64,000 bases of DNA from Qipengyuania flava (GTDB taxonomy: Bacteria > Pseudomonadota > Alphaproteobacteria > Sphingomonadales > Sphingomonadaceae): assembly GCF_011762005.1 (NCBI RefSeq), contig NZ_JAASQU010000002.1:62001-126000 (forward strand), written 5' to 3'. The notes under the pieces were generated by a model. That model was not told where the DNA came from, did no database searches, and worked only from the letters and a program-made list of their open reading frames with translations. This document shows, piece after piece, positions 10,201-18,826 of the stretch. Numbering within the stretch: position 1 is the first letter of the stretch; every line of letters begins with the position of its first letter. A program made the translations under genes and the position numbers.

Positions 10201-10595
10201 TCCCAGGCCAGCCCCTCGGCGATCCGGGTTGGCGTACCGCCCGCGATCGGCATCGTGTAGATGTCGCCCAGCAAAGAGAAAGCCAAGCTGCGCCCGTCCG
10301 GCGAGACGTCGACATCCATCCACGTCCCTTCGTCGGTACGGATTGGAACCTGCCGGATATTCGCCCCGCGCGGTGCGCTTACGTCCCACTTTTCCTCTTC
10401 CGGTTCGGCGGCGGCGGGATTGGCGGTTGCCGGCGCAGCCTCCACCGCCATGCCGCTGCCCTCGGCGGGACCATCTTCGGCCGATGCATCGACTTCCTGT
10501 TCCTCGACCGCATTGGGGCTGGGCTGCGGGTCCTGTGCATGCGCCGCCTGGCCGGCGAAAAGAAGCGCGAGAACGGAAGCGATACTGGTCTTCAT
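7269..10595 (-). CDS. Secreted TolB-like propeller / amidohydrolase
   Basis: 1108 residues with a signal peptide (MKTSIASVLALLFAGQAAHA, cleavage after AHA). A low-complexity Glu/Ala/Pro stretch follows, then a long TolB/PD40-type beta-propeller (about 80-690) with many SPDGR-type repeats. The C-terminal metal-dependent amidohydrolase domain (about 735-1090) has the HxH motif DAHAHG near residue 762, later histidines (LHDPS about 791, EHNVPG about 908, GAHGQQ about 1005) and a closing RGVKVSIG-type strand. The propeller may select or gate peptide-like substrates, as in tricorn-like and prolidase-related enzymes; the true substrate is unknown. It starts 29 bases after the LacI-family gene on the same strand, so they are probably co-transcribed. 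Confidence 0.9.
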   Translation of the reverse strand: MKTSIASVLALLFAGQAAHAQDPQPSPNAVEEQEVDASAEDGPAEGSGMAVEAAPATANPAAAEPEEEKWDVSAPRGANIRQVPIRTDEGTWMDVDVSPDGRSLAFSLLGDIYTMPIAGGTPTRIAEGLAWEVQPRFSPDGTRIAFTSDRGGGDNIWIMNADGTDKRQLTKEEFRLLNQASWSPDGNYIVAKKHFTTQRSLGTGEIWLYHVSGGGGVKLVARASETLQKELGEPVYAPDGSAVYYSRNVTPGPIFEYAQDSTQGTFAIERYDLATGEVTTAVSGYGGAVRPQPSPDGKRLAFIRRDKDQTELWIKDLATGEQEMIYGDLDMDMQETWAVHGFYPLIDWMPGGDALVLWAGGKLRRVAADGSGSTVIPFSINDTRGVADAPHPVIPVAPDSFTAKIPRFASVSPDGRTVVFESLGKLYSKPVAGGTARRLTSGSDGALELWPSWSRDGRQITYVRWTDEGLGQIMTASASGSGARAVTRMPGHYAHPRFSPDGRTIVFEKREGGYLTSPEYSENAGIYRVSASGGTAELVARDTSNPQFGADSDRVFMLGRNSGKLQLLSADLDGEARQVHAEGELATEYHVSPRGDFVAFRENYEVFATPLMPGGQAVTVGEKASSLPVVRASKGGADYIGWTQGGDMLTWSMGPVLYRASLDAMFADAPKEKDAPAFVPPTSGTSLERTIAKAKPTGTVVLTGAKILTMTGDGVGEIANGAIVITGDRIAAIGPVDSVAVPQGATVIDASGKTIMPGLVDAHAHGPQGVGDLVPQQNWSLVQNLAMGTTTLHDPSSSASMIFSASERQQAGSLLAPRIFSTAEIVYGAKAPSVYARIDSYDDALAHIRRIKAQGGISIKNYNQPRREQRQQVVAAARAEDMLVVAEGGSLFGMDMNLIADGNSTIEHNVPGEVFYEDVLQFWEGSQSNYTPTLVVTYGGLAADPYWRQATDVFDNPLMVHTPPRQLIAQTARRVTAPEWAFVDDEAAREARKLAQRGVKVSIGAHGQQAGVAAHWELWSFARGRMSAVEALRAGTIEPARSLGMERDIGSLEVGKLADLLVLSADPSENIRNSDKIDRVMLGGRLYDAHTMNEVETGNARRLPYWWE

Positions 10596-10624
10596 GGAGT
10601 ACTCCGGTACGGAAAATCGTTGGG

Positions 10625-11653
10625 TCAGCGCACGCTGGCACGCTCGACAAGATGCACGGCGACACGCCGTTCGGGTCGCTCGTCCCCGGCGGCAAGCGCG
10701 GTTTCGACGAGCAATTGACCGGCGCGGGCGAAATCGGGTTCGACCGTGGTCAGCGGCGGAGCGCTGAATTCACCCGAACCCAGTCCGTCGAATCCAATGA
10801 CGCCGACGTCGCCGGGAACGGAGAGGTCGCGTGCGGCGAGTTCCTCGAGCGCCCCTAGCGCCATGGCGTCGCAGGCGAAGAAAAGTCCGTCGAACGGGGC
10901 GCCTGATTCGACCAGCTGGCCGATTGCATTGCGCCCCTGCGATACGCGATCGGCGCCGCCGCTGACGACGGCTTCTCCTGGAATGAGCCCGGCCGCTTCC
11001 ATCGCTTCGCGATAGCCTTCGTAGCGTTCGCGGAACTGGCGCTGCGAAGATGCCGGGTCGCCGACGAAGACGATCTCCTTCGCTCCGCCCCGGACAAGCC
11101 GATCGACCGCCAGCCGGCCACCTGCGCGATTGTCCGATCGCACCCAGACGCTGTCGTCGAAGGGCGAACCCCAGAAGGCCATCCCGCCCGTGGTCTTGGC
11201 GCAGGCGGTGAAATAATCCCATGCGGCGCGATTGGTCGCTGTCCCGATCACCACCACTCCGTCGGCTTGACGCCGCGCGACATAATGGCCGAAGAATTCG
11301 TCGGGCTTTGCCTGAAAGGACACCAGCGCTTCATAGCCTCGCTCGGCCGCGGCGGCGCAGGTGCTGCCCAACAGGCTGTAGTAGAATGGATTGACCGCTG
11401 CCGGGCCTTCTCCCTCGCGACCGATCACCACGATGGCAATGGTCCCCGTTTCGCCGCGACGCAGGCCGGCCGCGCGCGCATTGACCTGATAGCCGAGTTC
11501 CTCGGCCGCGCGCTCGACCCGGCGGCGGGTCGCTTCGGTGATGGTTTCGGATCCCGACAGGGCCCGGCTGACAGTCGATTGGCTGACCCCCGCCCGCTCG
11601 GCGACATCGATCGATGTCACTGCCCGCGGCCTGGTCTTGTCACTGCTGGACAT
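10625..11653 (-). CDS. LacI-family transcriptional regulator
   Basis: 342 residues. The N-terminal helix-turn-helix (TSIDVAERAGVSQSTVSRAL, about 13-32) and hinge helix (NARAAGLRRG) are typical of LacI/GalR. The rest is a periplasmic-binding-protein-like effector domain of the kind that usually binds a sugar or nucleoside. It is transcribed with the downstream amidohydrolase and is divergent from the monooxygenase at 11825. The intergenic region contains two palindromes that could be its operators. The effector cannot be predicted from sequence alone. Confidence 0.92.
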   Translation of the reverse strand: MSSSDKTRPRAVTSIDVAERAGVSQSTVSRALSGSETITEATRRRVERAAEELGYQVNARAAGLRRGETGTIAIVVIGREGEGPAAVNPFYYSLLGSTCAAAAERGYEALVSFQAKPDEFFGHYVARRQADGVVVIGTATNRAAWDYFTACAKTTGGMAFWGSPFDDSVWVRSDNRAGGRLAVDRLVRGGAKEIVFVGDPASSQRQFRERYEGYREAMEAAGLIPGEAVVSGGADRVSQGRNAIGQLVESGAPFDGLFFACDAMALGALEELAARDLSVPGDVGVIGFDGLGSGEFSAPPLTTVEPDFARAGQLLVETALAAGDERPERRVAVHLVERASVR

Positions 11654-11715
11654 GCGCGAAAGGCTCTCCCCTTTGTTGCTGCCCTAACGCAGCGCCGTGG
11701 CGAAAGCGAGAGCCA

Positions 11716-11729
11716 AGCCAGCGCTGCCA
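11716..11729. promoter_or_regulatory. Candidate LacI-family operator (AGCGCT core)
   Basis: AGCCAGCGCTGCCA sits about 63-76 bases upstream of the LacI-family start codon. The AGCGCT core with right half nnCA fits the TGnnAGCGCTnnCA pattern common for proteobacterial LacI regulators; the left half differs at its first base. Autoregulation is inferred. Confidence 0.35.
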
Positions 11730-11774
11730 ACAACAGCCGCGCCCTTGATTTAGGTTTCGCCCTGCAACCGAGAC

Positions 11775-11789
11775 TGGCGTCGGACGCCA
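11775..11789. promoter_or_regulatory. Perfect 15-bp palindrome upstream of the monooxygenase
   Basis: TGGCGTC-G-GACGCCA is a perfect inverted repeat with a single central base. It ends 35 bases before the monooxygenase ATG, in the region shared with the divergent LacI-family gene. It could be an operator for the monooxygenase. Confidence 0.35.
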
Positions 11790-11824
11790 CTCTGCGTTAG
11801 GTTCTGCGGACTTGGGAGAGTGAA

Positions 11825-13333
11825 ATGACAGATACGGCCACCGATTTCGACGTCATGATCGTGGGTGCGGGGATTTCCGGCATCGGCATGGCGGCGCACA
11901 TGAAAGAGAAGGCGCCAGGCCACAGTTTTGCGATCGTCGAGCGGCGCGACAATCTGGGCGGCACCTGGGATCTGTTCCGCTATCCCGGCATCCGCTCCGA
12001 CAGTGACATGCATACGTTGGGCTTCGATTTCGAGCCATGGAAGCACGAGAAATCGATAGCCGACGGACCGTCGATTCTCGAATATCTCGACCGGATCGTC
12101 GATGACCGGGACATTCGTCGGCACATCCGCTTCGGTCACAAGGTCATTTCGGCGGACTGGCGCGAGAGCGATGCGCGCTGGCATGTCACGCTCGAAACCG
12201 GCGAAGGCGAACGCAAGCACCTGACCGCCAACTGGCTGTACCTCGGTTCGGGCTATTACGACTATGACGAGCCCTATGATCCCGGCTTCGATTTCGGTGA
12301 GTTCGCCGGGCAGGTCGTCCATCCGCAATTCTGGCCGCAGGACCTCGATTACAGCGGGAAGAACGTGGTGGTGATCGGCTCGGGTGCCACTGCCGTCACG
12401 ATCGTCCCCTCGATGAGCGACAAGGCTGCCAAAGTCACCATGCTGCAGCGCACGCCGACCTGGATGTTCAGTCGCCCCGCCAAGGATGCGCTGGCCAATT
12501 TCCTGCGCAAGATCCTGCCCGAAAAAACGGCCTACAAGATCACCCGCTGGAAGAACATCACGCTGCAGGATTTCGGCTTCAAGCGCGCGCGCAACAAGCC
12601 CAAGAAAATGGCCGAAGCGCTGCACAAGCGGATTCGCAAATCGCTGGGTGAAGATTGGGACATGACCGCTTTCACCCCGCCGTACAATCCGTGGGATCAG
12701 CGGCTGTGCCTGGTGCCCGACGATGATCTGTTCGAAGCGATGAAATCGGGCAAGGCGGAAATCGTCACTGGCCATATCAAGGCCTTCGAGAAGGGCGGCG
12801 TGCGCCTGACCGACGACAGCTTACTGCCCGCCGATATCGTGGTCACCGCAACCGGGCTCAAGCTGGCGGTCGCGGGCAAGATCGCCCTGTCGCGCGACGG
12901 CGTGCCGATCGATCTGGCGCAGCATTATTATTACAAGGGCTGCATGTTCTCCAACGTGCCCAACCTCGCGGTGGTGTTCGGCTATCTCAACGCCAGCTGG
13001 ACGCTGCGCGCGGACATCAATTCGGACTATATCTGCCGCGTATTGACAGAATGCAGGCGCCGCGGCGTCGACGTGGTGGAACCGGTGCTGACACCGCAGG
13101 CGGAAGCCGCGATCGAGGAAGACGACATTTTCGATTTCTCGTCGGGCTACATCCAGCGCAGCAAATCGATCATGCCCAAGAATGCAGTCGCCTATCCGTG
13201 GAGGCTCAACCAGGAATATGTCGCCGATCGCAAGCGCATGCAGGACGATCCGATCGACGACGGCCTGCTCGCCTTCCGGCAGCACGGGGCGAACGCGCGC
13301 TCTGCGGACGAGCAGCTCGAAGCTGCGGAGTAG
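11825..13333 (+). CDS. Flavin-containing monooxygenase (Baeyer-Villiger type)
   Basis: 502 residues. It uses NAD(P)H, FAD and O2 to oxygenate ketones or heteroatoms. The FAD-binding VGAGISGIG motif is at about 13-21. The Baeyer-Villiger fingerprint FxGxxxHxxxWP appears as FAGQVVHPQFWP at about 160-171. The second nucleotide-binding motif is VIGSGATAV at about 184. NLGGTWDLFRYPG is typical of this class. GGGAG lies just upstream of the ATG. The gene is divergent from the LacI regulator, and the substrate is unknown. The downstream gene (13367) is 33 bases away and functionally unrelated, so co-transcription need not mean a shared pathway. Confidence 0.9.
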   Translation: MTDTATDFDVMIVGAGISGIGMAAHMKEKAPGHSFAIVERRDNLGGTWDLFRYPGIRSDSDMHTLGFDFEPWKHEKSIADGPSILEYLDRIVDDRDIRRHIRFGHKVISADWRESDARWHVTLETGEGERKHLTANWLYLGSGYYDYDEPYDPGFDFGEFAGQVVHPQFWPQDLDYSGKNVVVIGSGATAVTIVPSMSDKAAKVTMLQRTPTWMFSRPAKDALANFLRKILPEKTAYKITRWKNITLQDFGFKRARNKPKKMAEALHKRIRKSLGEDWDMTAFTPPYNPWDQRLCLVPDDDLFEAMKSGKAEIVTGHIKAFEKGGVRLTDDSLLPADIVVTATGLKLAVAGKIALSRDGVPIDLAQHYYYKGCMFSNVPNLAVVFGYLNASWTLRADINSDYICRVLTECRRRGVDVVEPVLTPQAEAAIEEDDIFDFSSGYIQRSKSIMPKNAVAYPWRLNQEYVADRKRMQDDPIDDGLLAFRQHGANARSADEQLEAAE

Positions 13334-13366
13334 CATTCGCCGCGCGACCGCGTTAGGCCAGACACC

Positions 13367-14125
13367 ATGACCGAACGCATCTACACCGCGGGACTCGTCG
13401 TGATCGGCGACGAGATCCTGTCGGGCCGCACGCATGACAAGAACATCGCGCAGATCGCCAGCTGGCTGCAGGTTCAGGGTATCCGCCTGTCCGAAGTGCG
13501 CGTCGTGCCGGATGTCATCGAACGGATCGTCGAGGCGGTGAATGCGCTGCGCGAGGGATACGACTATCTCTTCACCACCGGCGGTATCGGACCGACGCAT
13601 GACGACATCACCGTCGATGCGGTTGCCACGGCACTGGGTGTGGAGGTGGTCATCCACCCCGACGCGCGCGCGATCCTGGAAAAATACTACGCCGACAAGC
13701 CGGGCGGGCTCAACGAAGCGCGGTTGCGGATGGCGCGCGTGCCGGAAGGCGCGGAACTGATCCCCAACCGCATGTCGGGTGCCCCCGGGATCAAGCTGGG
13801 CAACATCCATCTGATGGCGGGTGTCCCGCACATCACTGCAGGCATGCTCGACGCGTTGACCGGAACGCTCGAGGGCGGGCTCCCTCTGTTGGCGGAAACC
13901 ATCGGCTGCTGGACCCCGGAAAGCGAAGTGGCGGACATATTGCGGCAGGTCGAAACCGCGCACGAGAATTGCCAGATCGGCAGCTATCCCTTTTTCCGCG
14001 AAGGACGTGTCGGCGCCAATTTCGTGGTGCGTTCGACCAGCCGGGATGAACTGCGCAGCTGTGTCGACAGTCTATGCGACGGGCTGGCAACCGCTGGCTT
14101 CGATTTCACCCCGGGCGGCATCTGA
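13367..14125 (+). CDS. CinA N-terminal / MoaB-like molybdopterin-binding domain protein
   Basis: 252 residues. It has the MoCF_biosynth (MoaB/MogA) fold: GDEILSGRTHDKN near the N-terminus and TTGGIGPTHDDIT at about 67-79. This is the N-terminal half of CinA ('competence/damage-inducible protein A'), found here without the C-terminal nicotinamide-nucleotide amidase domain. In related proteins the COG1058 domain has ADP-ribose pyrophosphatase activity. Whether this stand-alone form acts in pyridine-nucleotide repair is not shown. Confidence 0.85.
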   Translation: MTERIYTAGLVVIGDEILSGRTHDKNIAQIASWLQVQGIRLSEVRVVPDVIERIVEAVNALREGYDYLFTTGGIGPTHDDITVDAVATALGVEVVIHPDARAILEKYYADKPGGLNEARLRMARVPEGAELIPNRMSGAPGIKLGNIHLMAGVPHITAGMLDALTGTLEGGLPLLAETIGCWTPESEVADILRQVETAHENCQIGSYPFFREGRVGANFVVRSTSRDELRSCVDSLCDGLATAGFDFTPGGI

Positions 14126-14179
14126 ATAGTCTGCAAGTGTAGTCGCACTATTAACCTCTACGTGATAGGGGGCGGAGCG

Positions 14180-15148
14180 ATGACTGCAGTCTATCTTACC
14201 ATCGATACTGAATATTCGTCCGGGCTGGCCGCAAGGCTCGGCGTGCACGCGCGTGAAGAGGTCTTTGCGCGGTCGATCGACGGCCACACGCGCGAAGGTG
14301 CGGTCGGGATCGGGTTCCAGATGGACGTGATGGCGGATCATGGCATCAAGGGCGTGTTCTTCGTCGACCCGATGCCCGCGCTGATCTGGGGCACGGGCGC
14401 GATTGCCGATGTTGTCGAGCCAATCGTTGCGCGTGGCCACGACGTGCAACTGCACCTGCATCCCGAATGGCTCGAATTGGCTGGAGACGCCAGTCCGCTG
14501 GGCCGCCGCACGGGGCGCAATCTGCACGAATTTTCGGAAGACGAGCAGTTGGAACTGCTCGACTGGGCGCGAGCGACACTCATGGATGCGGGCGCCCCCG
14601 CCCCGATCGCGTTTCGCGCTGGCAATTATGGCGCAGACGATGCGACGTTGCGCGCGCTTCGCCGCCTCGGCATCCGATACGACAGCAGCCACGTGCCGGG
14701 CATTGCCCAATCCGACTGTCGCATTTCGTTATCGAACAAGGACCGTACCGTGGTGCGGCATGAGGGCACCATCGAGGTGCCGGTCGGATCGATCGGCAGC
14801 TTCAGGGGCCAGCGTCATGCCCAGGTAACCGCCCTGTCGCACGGCGAGATGGCAGCCGCGCTGCAGTTCTGCATTCGCGAAGAACGCGCAATGCTGAATA
14901 TCGTGAGCCACAGTTTCGAACTGATGTGCCGCCAGCGCAGGCGCACCAACCGGATCGTGCGCGACCGCTACGTTTCCTTCTGCCGGACCGTGGCCGAAAC
15001 CCGCGGCGCACGATCGGAGACCTTCGCCAGCCGCGCGCCGCAGATCGGCGATGCGACCGGCGCCGCGGCCATGCCCTGCAATGTCCTGCGCAGTGGTGCG
15101 CGCGTGGCCGAACAATTGCTCGCCAATCGTCTTTACGGAGCTTCGTGA
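14180..15148 (+). CDS. Polysaccharide deacetylase-like (NodB-fold) protein
   Basis: 322 residues. The pattern fits the NodB/CE4 fold: an initial acidic motif (LTIDTEYS, about 5-12), a His-rich metal motif (VQLHLHPEW, about 96-104) and an Arg motif before a turn (IAFRAGNYGADD, about 148-159). It resembles the WalW-type proteins found in polysaccharide loci. No signal peptide is evident. The ATG at 14180 is preferred over an in-frame GTG at 14162 because AGGGGG ends 7 bases before it. The stop overlaps the next gene's GTG start (GTGA), so the two are coupled; the pair probably modifies a surface glycan. Confidence 0.8.
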   Translation: MTAVYLTIDTEYSSGLAARLGVHAREEVFARSIDGHTREGAVGIGFQMDVMADHGIKGVFFVDPMPALIWGTGAIADVVEPIVARGHDVQLHLHPEWLELAGDASPLGRRTGRNLHEFSEDEQLELLDWARATLMDAGAPAPIAFRAGNYGADDATLRALRRLGIRYDSSHVPGIAQSDCRISLSNKDRTVVRHEGTIEVPVGSIGSFRGQRHAQVTALSHGEMAAALQFCIREERAMLNIVSHSFELMCRQRRRTNRIVRDRYVSFCRTVAETRGARSETFASRAPQIGDATGAAAMPCNVLRSGARVAEQLLANRLYGAS

Positions 15149-16068
15149 AAGCTAGCTCGATGGCATCGGCGGCTCATCCTATCGCGTTCACGATCGGATC
15201 GCGACGCCTGTTCGCGATCGAGCGCCAGTTGGTCACCGTATCTTTTTCGCTCGAGGATATTCTTCTTGAACGGCCGCCCGCGGTCCCGACGCTCGGCAGC
15301 GCCGACGGGCTTCGCGTCCTGTCCGCTCCGCCCGCAGCCGAACAGCGCCTGCATGCGGCCATGCCCGGCTTTGTCGTGGGGGCACGGCAGGATTACGCGC
15401 GCAGCTACATCGCGATGACGGGAAGCTACGAGGATTATCTCGCACAGTTTTCGGGCAAGACCCGTTCCACCCTGCGGCGCAAGCGCCGCAAGTTGGAAGA
15501 TGCCGGTGGCGGAGCGCTGGATGTGCGATGTTATCGTACTCCCGTAGAACTAGACGAATTCCTGGCCCTCGCCCTGCCCCTGTCGCGCAAGACCTACCAA
15601 TCACGGCTGCTTGACGCGGGTCTACCCGAAGGGGAGGCGGCGCAGCGCGCCATGCGCGAGCTTGCGGATAGGGACGACATGCGGGCTTTCCTGCTGTTTC
15701 TGGCGGGCGAACCGATTGCCTATCTTTATCTGCCCGTATCCGGGAGGACACTTATCTACGCCTATCTGGGTTACGACGCCGAGCATGCGCACTTGTCCCC
15801 CGGGACGGTGTTGCAGATGGCTGCGCTGGAAAACCTGTTTGCCGAGAAGCGCTTCGCCTTTTTCGATTTCACCGAAGGCGAAGGCGCGCACAAGGCGCTG
15901 TTCGGCACGGGCAGCATTCCTTGCGCAAGCTATATCATGCTGCGCCCGAGCGGATCGAACCGCGCATTGTTGAGGTCGCTTGAGATGTTCGACCGCGGTG
16001 TCGCAGCGACGCGGGACCTGACATCGCGCTTCGGGCTCGATGCTGCGATCAGACGCCGACTGCGCTAG
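15145..16068 (+). CDS. GNAT/FemAB-like acetyltransferase (BioF2-like domain)
   Basis: 307 residues from a GTG that overlaps the previous stop (GTGA) with CGGAG 4 bases upstream. An ATG at 15160 is the alternative. The central segment (YLAQFSGKTRSTLRRKRRKL, about 95-114) followed by a GNAT-like fold with AFLLFLAGEPIAYLYLP and FFDFTEGEGAHKALFG is characteristic of the BioF2-like/GNAT_6 acyltransferases found with exopolysaccharide genes. It pairs with the deacetylase-like gene upstream. Its stop shares a CTAG with the convergent small gene downstream. Confidence 0.8.
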   Translation: MKASSMASAAHPIAFTIGSRRLFAIERQLVTVSFSLEDILLERPPAVPTLGSADGLRVLSAPPAAEQRLHAAMPGFVVGARQDYARSYIAMTGSYEDYLAQFSGKTRSTLRRKRRKLEDAGGGALDVRCYRTPVELDEFLALALPLSRKTYQSRLLDAGLPEGEAAQRAMRELADRDDMRAFLLFLAGEPIAYLYLPVSGRTLIYAYLGYDAEHAHLSPGTVLQMAALENLFAEKRFAFFDFTEGEGAHKALFGTGSIPCASYIMLRPSGSNRALLRSLEMFDRGVAATRDLTSRFGLDAAIRRRLR

Positions 16069-16244
16069 AGGTCGACGTCCTTCTGCGGACGTTCGGACAG
16101 TTCTTCACGCAATTCACGCGCGCCGCGTTCGGCCTTGCGGTCGACCGAATTGCGCGTCTTGCGATTGCGCGCCCAGGCGTAGACGATCACTGCGAGCAGG
16201 ACGATCGGGCCGAGTACCGTGGCGAAAGGAAGGATCGCTTCCAT
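16065..16244 (-). CDS. Small single-TM protein
   Basis: 59 residues from ATG 16244, which has AGGAGA 9 bases upstream; a longer frame reaching 16331 has no comparable SD. One TM segment (about residues 5-24, FATVLGPIVLLAVIVYAWARN) is followed by a highly charged Arg/Glu/Lys tail ending in KDVDL, so it is N-out/C-in by the positive-inside rule. Function is unknown. It lies downstream of the rplA terminator and converges with the acetyltransferase gene, sharing CTAG stop bases. Confidence 0.75.
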   Translation of the reverse strand: MEAILPFATVLGPIVLLAVIVYAWARNRKTRNSVDRKAERGARELREELSERPQKDVDL

Positions 16245-16312
16245 CGAAATTCTCCTGTGGTCTTTCGCTTTCAACGGTCGGCAGCGCCGATCTTTCCGGC
16301 GGACAAAGCAAA

Positions 16313-16342
16313 GGGGCCGGAAGGTCTGCACCTTCCGGCCCC
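16313..16342 (-). terminator. Rho-independent terminator of rplK-rplA
   Basis: A 12-bp perfect stem (GGGGCCGGAAGG and CCTTCCGGCCCC, loop TCTGCA) lies 30 bases beyond the rplA stop. In the minus direction it is followed by TTTGCTTTG. The hairpin and moderate U-tract fit an intrinsic terminator for the ribosomal protein pair. Confidence 0.75.
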
Positions 16343-16371
16343 CTGATTGACAATCCCCGGAGGGAAAAGCG

Positions 16372-17064
16372 TCAGGCGCCCTCGACTTCGCCGAGATCGA
16401 CCTTGAGACCCGGGCCCATCGACGAGGTCAGCGTGACCTTGCGGACGTACTTGCCCTTGGCACCCGACGGCTTCGCCTTGACGATGGCGTCGGTAAGCGC
16501 CTTGAAATTGGTCTTCAGGTCTTCGTCCTTGAACGACAGCTTGCCAATGCCGCTGTGGATGATGCCCTGCTTTTCGACGCGGAATTCGACCTGACCGCCC
16601 TTGGCGTCCTTCACGGCCTGTTCCACGTTCGGGGTGACGGTGCCCAGCTTCGGGTTCGGCATCAGGCCCTTGGGGCCGAGCACTTTGCCGAGGCGGCCGA
16701 CGACGCCCATCATGTCGGGCGTTGCGATCACGCGGTCGTAGTCGAGATTGCCGTTCTGCATGTCTTCCATGAGGTCTTCGGCACCGACCTTGTCCGCACC
16801 CGCGGCCAGGGCCTTCTCGGCATTGTCGCCCTTGGCGAACACGGCGACCTTGACGTCCTTACCGGTGCCCGAGGGCAGCGACACCATGCCGCGGACCATC
16901 TGGTCAGCGTGGCGCGGGTCGACGCCGAGGTTCATCGCGACTTCGACAGTCTCGTCGAACTTCGCCTTGTGTTCGCGCAGCGTGGCGAGTGCTTCGTCCA
17001 CGGTGTAGAGCTTCTCGCTGTCGAGCTTGGCGACGAGCTGCTGCTTCTTGGTCTGCTTAGCCAT
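16372..17064 (-). CDS. rplA: Ribosomal protein L1
   Basis: 230 residues, close to the E. coli L1 length of 234. L1 binds 23S rRNA at the E-site stalk and often represses its own operon. Recognisable segments are [51 protein letters not shown] and the C-terminal [14 protein letters not shown]. It follows rplK by 4 bases on the same strand, the normal rplK-rplA order. rplJ-rplL-rpoB do not follow; instead there is a terminator and a small unrelated gene. Confidence 0.98.
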   Translation of the reverse strand: MAKQTKKQQLVAKLDSEKLYTVDEALATLREHKAKFDETVEVAMNLGVDPRHADQMVRGMVSLPSGTGKDVKVAVFAKGDNAEKALAAGADKVGAEDLMEDMQNGNLDYDRVIATPDMMGVVGRLGKVLGPKGLMPNPKLGTVTPNVEQAVKDAKGGQVEFRVEKQGIIHSGIGKLSFKDEDLKTNFKALTDAIVKAKPSGAKGKYVRKVTLTSSMGPGLKVDLGEVEGA

Positions 17065-17068
17065 TATC

Positions 17069-17500
17069 TTAGCCCTCCACCACGTCGAGGCCCATCGAAC
17101 GCGCGCTGCCTTCGATGATCTTGGTGGCCTGTTCGATGTCGTTCGCGTTCAGGTCCTTCATCTTCTGTTCGGCGATCTCGGTCAGCGCCGAACGCTTGAT
17201 GGACCCGGCCGAAACCTTGCCCGGCTCCTTCGAGCCCGACTTGAGCTTGGCGGCCTTCTTGATCAGGAAGCTGGCCGGCGGGCTCTTGGTGGTGAAGCTG
17301 AACGAACGGTCGGCATAGACCGTGATCGTGGTCGGAATCGGCATGCCCTTTTCGAGGCCGTCGGTGGCCGCGTTGAACGCCTTGCAGAATTCCATGATGT
17401 TGACGCCGCGCTGACCCAGCGCAGGGCCGATGGGCGGCGAGGGATTGGCAGTGCCCGCGGGCACCTGCAGCTTGATATAGCCGTCGATCTTCTTGGCCAT
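17069..17500 (-). CDS. rplK: Ribosomal protein L11
   Basis: 143 residues; E. coli L11 has 142. L11 forms the GTPase-associated centre with 23S rRNA and is needed for RelA-type stringent signalling. [22 protein letters not shown] and the C-terminal [12 protein letters not shown] are diagnostic. A strong SD (GGAGG) precedes the ATG. The roughly 245 bases upstream, up to 17745, hold no gene and presumably contain its promoter. Normally nusG lies just upstream; here nusG is about 3 kb away on the same strand, beyond three opposite-strand genes. Confidence 0.98.
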   Translation of the reverse strand: MAKKIDGYIKLQVPAGTANPSPPIGPALGQRGVNIMEFCKAFNAATDGLEKGMPIPTTITVYADRSFSFTTKSPPASFLIKKAAKLKSGSKEPGKVSAGSIKRSALTEIAEQKMKDLNANDIEQATKIIEGSARSMGLDVVEG

Positions 17501-17745
17501 AATTGGCCTCCTTTCTCACTGTCGCCGAAGCTGTTTCCAACAGCGGCTCATGGTAAGCGGTCAAGCGGTCTGCCGGGGCAGACCTCCCGCACGGGTTCCC
17601 GAGAATGGTCTGGGATGACGCGCACATAGCGATATCGCCCGTGATTGCAAGCGATTCGCCGCTTACGCCGCACGTCCGTCGCGTAGCATGTTACCTTCAT
17701 CGAAGGCCCCTCGCCCGCCACAATTGTGTTCTATACGCCCCAAGC

Positions 17746-18780
17746 ATGAGGAGAGGACTGAACAGCATTACCCTTGCCGCGCTGCTTGGCATGACCACCA
17801 TAGCGAATGCACAGCAGCCGAAAGCAGCGGAACCCAGCGATGCGCGCTTGCCCGGCCTTCCCCCCGCCGAATTCGACGAAACGCTGTCGATCGGCGGGGA
17901 GGAAATCGGCACCGAAAAGCTGCGAAGCCGAATGACCGTCGACGTAATGGTCAACGGCACCGGTCCTCACAGATTCGTTGTCGACAGCGGCGCCGATACC
18001 TCCGTCGTTGGGGAACGGCTGGCCGGCAAGCTCGCGATGCCCGAAGGCACGCCTGCAATGCTCCACGGCGTGACCGAGAGCAAGATGGTCGACCGGGTCC
18101 ATGTCGACGAGATCGTTCTTGGCCCAACTGCAACGACCGATCTCGAACTGCCGGTGCTGGACGAGCGCGATCTGGGCGGAGATGGCATGATCGGTCTCGA
18201 CGCGCTGGTCGAACAGCGACTGTTGCTCGACTTCGAAAACCGGCACATCAGCGTCGATGACGGTTTTACCCCGGCGCCCGTGATGGACGGTGTAATCGTG
18301 GTCAAGGGCAGGCTGCAGCGTGGACAGTTGATCCTGACCGAGGTGCGCGCCGATCGGCAGAGGGTCGAGGCCGTCGTCGACACCGGTTCCGAAATCACCA
18401 TCGGCAATCGCGCATTGCGCGACAAGCTCGCGCTGCGCCGGGCAGGCAACTTCAGCAAGATCAAGGTCTTTGGCGTTACCGGCAAGGAAATGGAAATCGA
18501 CTTCATGCTGGTAAAGGAGATGAAGCTCGGACCAATCCTGCTGCGCAACGTCCCGATCGCCTTTGCCGACATCCCTCCGTTCGAAGTGTTTGGCATCAAG
18601 GACAAGCCATCACTGCTGCTGGGGACCGATCTGATGGAAAATTTCCGTCGGGTCTCGCTCGATTTCAAGGACCGCAAGGTCCGGTTCCAGCTCAAAAAGT
18701 GCGACAATACGTCGCTGGTGCTGCGCACAACCACTGTTGCATCGAGACTTCGCGCCGAGCGGTCGACCGCCTGCAGCTGA
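17746..18780 (+). CDS. Secreted retropepsin-like aspartyl protease family protein
   Basis: 344 residues. The signal peptide (MRRGLNSITLAALLGMTTIANAQ) targets it to the periplasm. Two aspartyl-protease-like lobes are visible, each with the active-site triad type D-[ST]-G: VDSGADTSVV near residue 79 and VDTGSEITIG near 211. Later hydrophobic-Gly segments (LLLGTDLM) fit the fold, so this is a tandem single-chain clan AA protein. Substrate is unknown. The only good SD (AGGAGAGG) overlaps the first codons, so the message may be leaderless or the start may differ. It is divergent from rplK. Confidence 0.82.
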   Translation: MRRGLNSITLAALLGMTTIANAQQPKAAEPSDARLPGLPPAEFDETLSIGGEEIGTEKLRSRMTVDVMVNGTGPHRFVVDSGADTSVVGERLAGKLAMPEGTPAMLHGVTESKMVDRVHVDEIVLGPTATTDLELPVLDERDLGGDGMIGLDALVEQRLLLDFENRHISVDDGFTPAPVMDGVIVVKGRLQRGQLILTEVRADRQRVEAVVDTGSEITIGNRALRDKLALRRAGNFSKIKVFGVTGKEMEIDFMLVKEMKLGPILLRNVPIAFADIPPFEVFGIKDKPSLLLGTDLMENFRRVSLDFKDRKVRFQLKKCDNTSLVLRTTTVASRLRAERSTACS

Positions 18781-18826
18781 CAGGCTCTATTGCCATTACA
18801 ATAGCGCGCCCATAAGGGCCCACCGC

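Noticed and set aside
14126-14161. Bulged hairpin ATAGT...ACTAT after the CinA-like gene
   Set aside because: Arms are short, the loop is long and no U-run follows; not enough to call a terminator.
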